The notes under the pieces were generated by a model, which saw nothing but the letters and a program-made list of their open reading frames with translations, made no database searches and was not told the origin of the DNA. Positions 60,887 through 64,000 of a stretch of 64,000 nt of DNA are shown here, piece by piece; within the stretch, counting starts at the first letter, position 1, and each line of letters begins with the position of its first letter. The DNA is from CAXXOK01 sp963663285 (GTDB lineage Bacteria; Bacillota; Clostridia; Christensenellales; Aristaeellaceae): NCBI GenBank assembly GCA_963663285.2, contig CAXXNI010000004.1, positions 806,001 to 870,000 of the forward strand. Reading direction: 5' to 3'. A program made the position numbers and the translations under genes.

Positions 60887-62368
60887 AATGACGTTTCCCT
60901 CCTGTTAGTAAGCGTTTCTCCGGTTTTCCTGATCGCGCGCCGATCCAGCAACGCGGCAAAACGGGTCCAGAACCCGGCGTTTTGCCGCGCCAGAATCGGC
61001 TGCCCGCTAAAGACATGGTAATCGATGTTCTTTACGTAGCGCAGCAGCTTGGGCAGCGCAGCCAGATACATCGCCAGTCCGCCCGCGACAATGCCCAACC
61101 CGTAATACAGCGGGGAGTGGGTGCGCGTCCACAAACTTACGGCCAGGTTGACGGTGAAAAACACAGCGCAGCTAAGCAGCGCGCCCTTGCGGTCGTCAAA
61201 ATACAACTGCAGCAGCATGACGCTGTTGCCAATGGCATATGCGCTGTACCCGATGCTCATCACCTGGAACATGGCGACCATATCGGCGGTAAACCCGATG
61301 GTTTCCAGCAGATAACGCATAAAAATGATGTAGACGACCAAAACGAAAATTTGAATCTGCGCCAGCTTGAACACTTCCTGCTTGAGCACGGTGTACATAC
61401 TGACACGCGCGATGTTCAGCTGCGACAGTGTTCCGCCGTCGTTGATGGTGCCGAAGTACTTGCGGTACTTTTGGTAAAAGTTTACCTCCACCGAGACGAC
61501 AAAGCTTACGTTGGCGGGCACGGTAACCAGAAACGCCGCAAATAGCGCCGCATCAAACGTGGAAGCGTGGCGCAGCGGTCCGACGACCACATCCCCCAAG
61601 GGACTGAACCACATGACCACCATGTGCACAAACACGCCCGCCATGCTTAAAAACCCGATGGGCACCAGCTCCGGCGCACGGCTGAACCACTCGATAAAGG
61701 CAAACACGCTGCCGGAACCGACGGGGAAATAGCGCAGTAAAACCCGCGTAAACCCGGCCAGCATAATACCGTAGCCCGTTACCATGGCCAGCAGCAGCGC
61801 CGTCTGCGCCGAAACCCGCTTACAACCAGCACGGTTCCCAGCAGCAGTGCAGCCGCAACGCCGGTGGCAAAGACCAGCAATATACGGCGGTAATCCTTAA
61901 TGGCTGTCATGTACGCCATTTGCAGCCATACGGGAATTAACTCGATAAACAAAAGCCAGTCCAGCACCCGGTCGATGATCGGGATGGACGGTATGGTGTA
62001 GAGCATGTACCCGTAGCCGATGCCGCCGGGCACCATCAGCAGCAGCGACGCCCCAGCAACGAGGGCATGATGCGGTCAAACGCTTCCCGGTAAAACATGT
62101 CCGATACATACCGGGAGATGAGCGTTTGGATGGTGGCGGTCAGCAGCAGTGAAAACAGTGTGGCGTAGACGATCATGGAAACGAGCACTTCGCGCTGGTT
62201 TTCTGTAGCGCCCGCGAGCATGGCCAGCTGCTGAATGCCGATCAGCAGGATGACAGCCAGCAGCATAGTACCGCTGCAAACGATGCTTGCATAGGCATAT
62301 GCGCGCATTTTATGCAGCGCGCCGCGGCCTACGAACAGTTTTTTCAGTTCAAAACCGATCCCTGCCAT
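60883..62368 (-). pseudogene. pelG: PelG-like polysaccharide exporter, two frameshifts
   Basis: Three consecutive frames together give the PelG membrane protein: MAGIGFELKKLFVGRG... to about 62050, then MVPGGIGYGYMLYTIP..., then ALLLAMVTGYGIMLAGF... to the end. Each junction needs one added base, at GGGG near 62053 and at TTT near 61819, to give about 495 residues with about twelve helices. PelG would flip or export the glycan polymer made by PelF. Single-base losses in homopolymers suggest sequencing error, but genuine inactivation cannot be excluded. Abuts pelF. Confidence 0.82.
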
Positions 62369-62371
62369 GCC

Positions 62372-63793
62372 TTATGCCTCCTGCTGCGCGATATGCGCGG
62401 TTTGAAACTCGTGCTCGTAGCGGCTGAGCATGGTATCGTAGCTGTATTCCGCGGCTACACGCTGCTTTCCGGCCTGCCCCATGCGGGTGCGCAGGGCGGA
62501 CTCGTCCGCCAGGGTCAGAATCGCGTCGGACAGCGCGCTTTGGTGCATTACCGGCACGCAAATGCCCGCCTGGCCAAAATCGTCATGGTTGCCGAAAAGC
62601 AGTTCCCGGCAGCTACCCACGTCGGTCGTTACCGCCGGGCGGCCTGCCGCCATGGCTTCCAGTACGGCCAGCGGCTGCCCTTCGGAGATGCTGGTAAGCA
62701 GGGTAAAATCGATCTTTGCCAGATACTCCCGCACATCCACGCGGCCGGTAAAACGCACATTGGTCAGGTTTAAATCCTCCTGTACGCGCAGGCACTCCTC
62801 GTAATACTCCTCATCCTCGTCGGTCGGGCCGAGGATGTGCAGCCGCAGATGATCATGGTCGGCGCAGGCTAGCGAGAAGGCGTAGAGCATGGTTTTAATA
62901 TCCTTAATCGGCGCTATACGCACCACGGCTGCAATATCCACAAAACCGTCGGGCGTTTTGGGAGGCACAACGGCAAACAAATCGTAGCGGACCCCGTTGG
63001 GGATAACGACGCATTTGTCCGCCGAACAGCCGATTTCCTGCTGGATCAGGCTGGACTGGTAGTACAGGCTGGTTACGCGCGCTGCGTAGCGGTAGGCGCA
63101 GCGGGTGAACATGTAAAACATGTTGATCCATAAATCCTTAAAATGCGGGGGCACCCAGTTGGTGCGCAGTATTTCCTCCTCCCGCTCACGGGTATAAATG
63201 CCGTGCTCGGTCAGCATAAATGGGCGGTTGTTGCGGGAGGCGGCCATAACACCCAGCACGCCGGCATAACCGGCGGAAACAGAATAGTACAAATCAGCCT
63301 GCGGCGGCGTTTCGCCCATCAGGTATAAAAGGGGCAGGAACATGGAACGCACGGTCCACAAGTAATCGGTAAAGCCTACGTAGGGATAATCCTTCAGGCT
63401 GATGTCCCCCAGCAGGTTTAAAAAATCCACACTGGTCAGAAATTCCAGATTGCGCTTGCGGCTGCGCCCGAACAGGGAAAACAGCACGGGCCAATCCGGC
63501 GCATCGCAGCTGAACAGGTGGCGCAGTGCGTTTTTCTGCTCCGCATTCAGCTTAAAAGGATGCTTGCGCCGGGAGGTTTGCTTGTCCATAACCTCATCCA
63601 AAAACACTTCGCGCACCTCGGCGACGTTGGGGGGCAGCTTGTAGGCATACTTGCCGCGCTGCTTCTTTTGCGCGCCGATGGCCCAGATGATGAATGTGTG
63701 CTGGGGCATGCCCTGCATAAGTCCTTGCAGCCAGGAGGATACGCCGCCGGCTACGAAGGGATAGCTGCCTTCGCAAACCACACAAATTTTCAT
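62372..63793 (-). CDS. pelF: PelF-like glycosyltransferase
   Basis: A 473-residue GT4 enzyme with a DUF3492 N-terminal half (MKICVVCEGSYPFVAGGVSSW). The C-terminal nucleotide-sugar domain shows VVRIAPIKDIKTMLYAF and the E-x7-E like SISEGQPLAVLEAMAAGRPAV. PelF polymerises Pel (UDP-GlcNAc/GalNAc-based) in the cytoplasm. ATG 63793 has GGGAGG 7 bp upstream. Start overlaps the previous stop by 4 bp; PelG follows 3 bp later. Confidence 0.9.
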   Translation of the reverse strand: MKICVVCEGSYPFVAGGVSSWLQGLMQGMPQHTFIIWAIGAQKKQRGKYAYKLPPNVAEVREVFLDEVMDKQTSRRKHPFKLNAEQKNALRHLFSCDAPDWPVLFSLFGRSRKRNLEFLTSVDFLNLLGDISLKDYPYVGFTDYLWTVRSMFLPLLYLMGETPPQADLYYSVSAGYAGVLGVMAASRNNRPFMLTEHGIYTREREEEILRTNWVPPHFKDLWINMFYMFTRCAYRYAARVTSLYYQSSLIQQEIGCSADKCVVIPNGVRYDLFAVVPPKTPDGFVDIAAVVRIAPIKDIKTMLYAFSLACADHDHLRLHILGPTDEDEEYYEECLRVQEDLNLTNVRFTGRVDVREYLAKIDFTLLTSISEGQPLAVLEAMAAGRPAVTTDVGSCRELLFGNHDDFGQAGICVPVMHQSALSDAILTLADESALRTRMGQAGKQRVAAEYSYDTMLSRYEHEFQTAHIAQQEA

Positions 63794-64000
63794 GTGCCGT
63801 CCTCCCATAAAATATTGATTTGCTCGCTGTCCGCGCGAATCCAATAGAAATGATTGGCGATGGCAAAGCACTCACCATTTTCCACCGTTTGCACGGTATG
63901 CGGCGTTTTCAGGGCCAGCCATGCTTCGCCGTAAAAATTGGAAAGCGAAATGGAAAGCCCGGCATCCGTTTCGGCAGTCGAAAGCTGCAAACGGTCGTAC
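63790..64000 (-). CDS. C-terminal part of an unknown gene upstream of pelF (continues outside window)
   Basis: The frame is open to the right edge and ends ...EQINILWEDGT at 63790. Only the last 69 residues are seen and no family is recognised. The 4-bp overlap with pelF shows it is part of the same operon; in Gram-positive Pel loci other Pel genes occur in this position. Confidence 0.6.
   Translation of the reverse strand, partial: YDRLQLSTAETDAGLSISLSNFYGEAWLALKTPHTVQTVENGECFAIANHFYWIRADSEQINILWEDGT

Noticed and set aside
1..64000. CRISPR arrays, rRNA genes, complete insertion sequences
   Set aside because: No regularly spaced repeats, no rRNA-like sequence and no intact transposase were found on reading both strands.

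Overview
The window reads as chromosomal DNA of an anaerobic, carbohydrate-fermenting Firmicute of the Clostridia, probably gut-associated. Supporting signs are GC-rich low-GC-phylum gene families, AGGAGG ribosome sites throughout, a glycyl radical enzyme with its radical-SAM activase, an oxygen-labile iron-sulfur serine dehydratase, YesMN/LplABC-type sugar importers, MerR/PadR/LacI regulators and a Gram-positive Pel-like exopolysaccharide locus. I cannot fix the genus.

Layout. 1-2.5 kb: the end of a nucleoside-type ABC importer (two permeases) and a MerR regulator. 2.6-5.4 kb: a molybdopterin-domain lipoprotein divergent from a stand-alone FMN glutamate-synthase-like protein. 5.7-15.8 kb (minus strand): a LacI-controlled operon of radical-SAM activase, glycyl radical enzyme, two sugar permeases, binding protein and a DUF1861-like protein, followed by HAD-like and cytidylate-kinase-like genes. 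A palindromic operator sits at the operon promoter and a near-identical one at lacI. 16.2-18.1 kb: PadR divergent from a FetAB-type exporter. 18.3-20.5 kb: AraC regulator and GH4 alpha-galactosidase. 20.8-32.2 kb: YesMN two-component system divergent from a sugar importer plus two GH31 glycosidases. 32.4-36.2 kb: small genes, a nucleotidyltransferase, two decayed genes and an EamA transporter.

36.3-50.9 kb is a roughly 14.6-kb genomic island inserted at a tRNA-Ala(GGC) gene. It is delimited by 56-bp direct repeats of the tRNA 3' half, and inverted copies of a GGTTCAAAA array lie just inside both ends. Its cargo is a regulator gene next to a divergent DhaK paralogue, a membrane protein, a complete ABC importer (binding protein, two permeases, small membrane protein, two different ATPases), an FGGY kinase, DhaK, DhaL and an RpiB-type isomerase. 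The two ATPases carry complementary defects, which predicts a heterodimer with one working and one degenerate ATP site. No integrase is visible in the island.

51-64 kb: a MerR-controlled aldo/keto reductase with ferredoxin tail, an MFS transporter, serine dehydratase (sdaAA/sdaAB) and a minus-strand Pel-like locus (unknown partial gene, pelF, a frameshifted pelG, CotH-like lipoprotein, VTC domain, DUF4956, DUF4832). A recurring theme is import and phosphorylation or cleavage of unusual carbohydrates. The two chromosomal sugar importers lack their own ATPase and presumably share one encoded elsewhere, and all three binding-protein genes are followed at once or after a spacer by a strong stem-loop.
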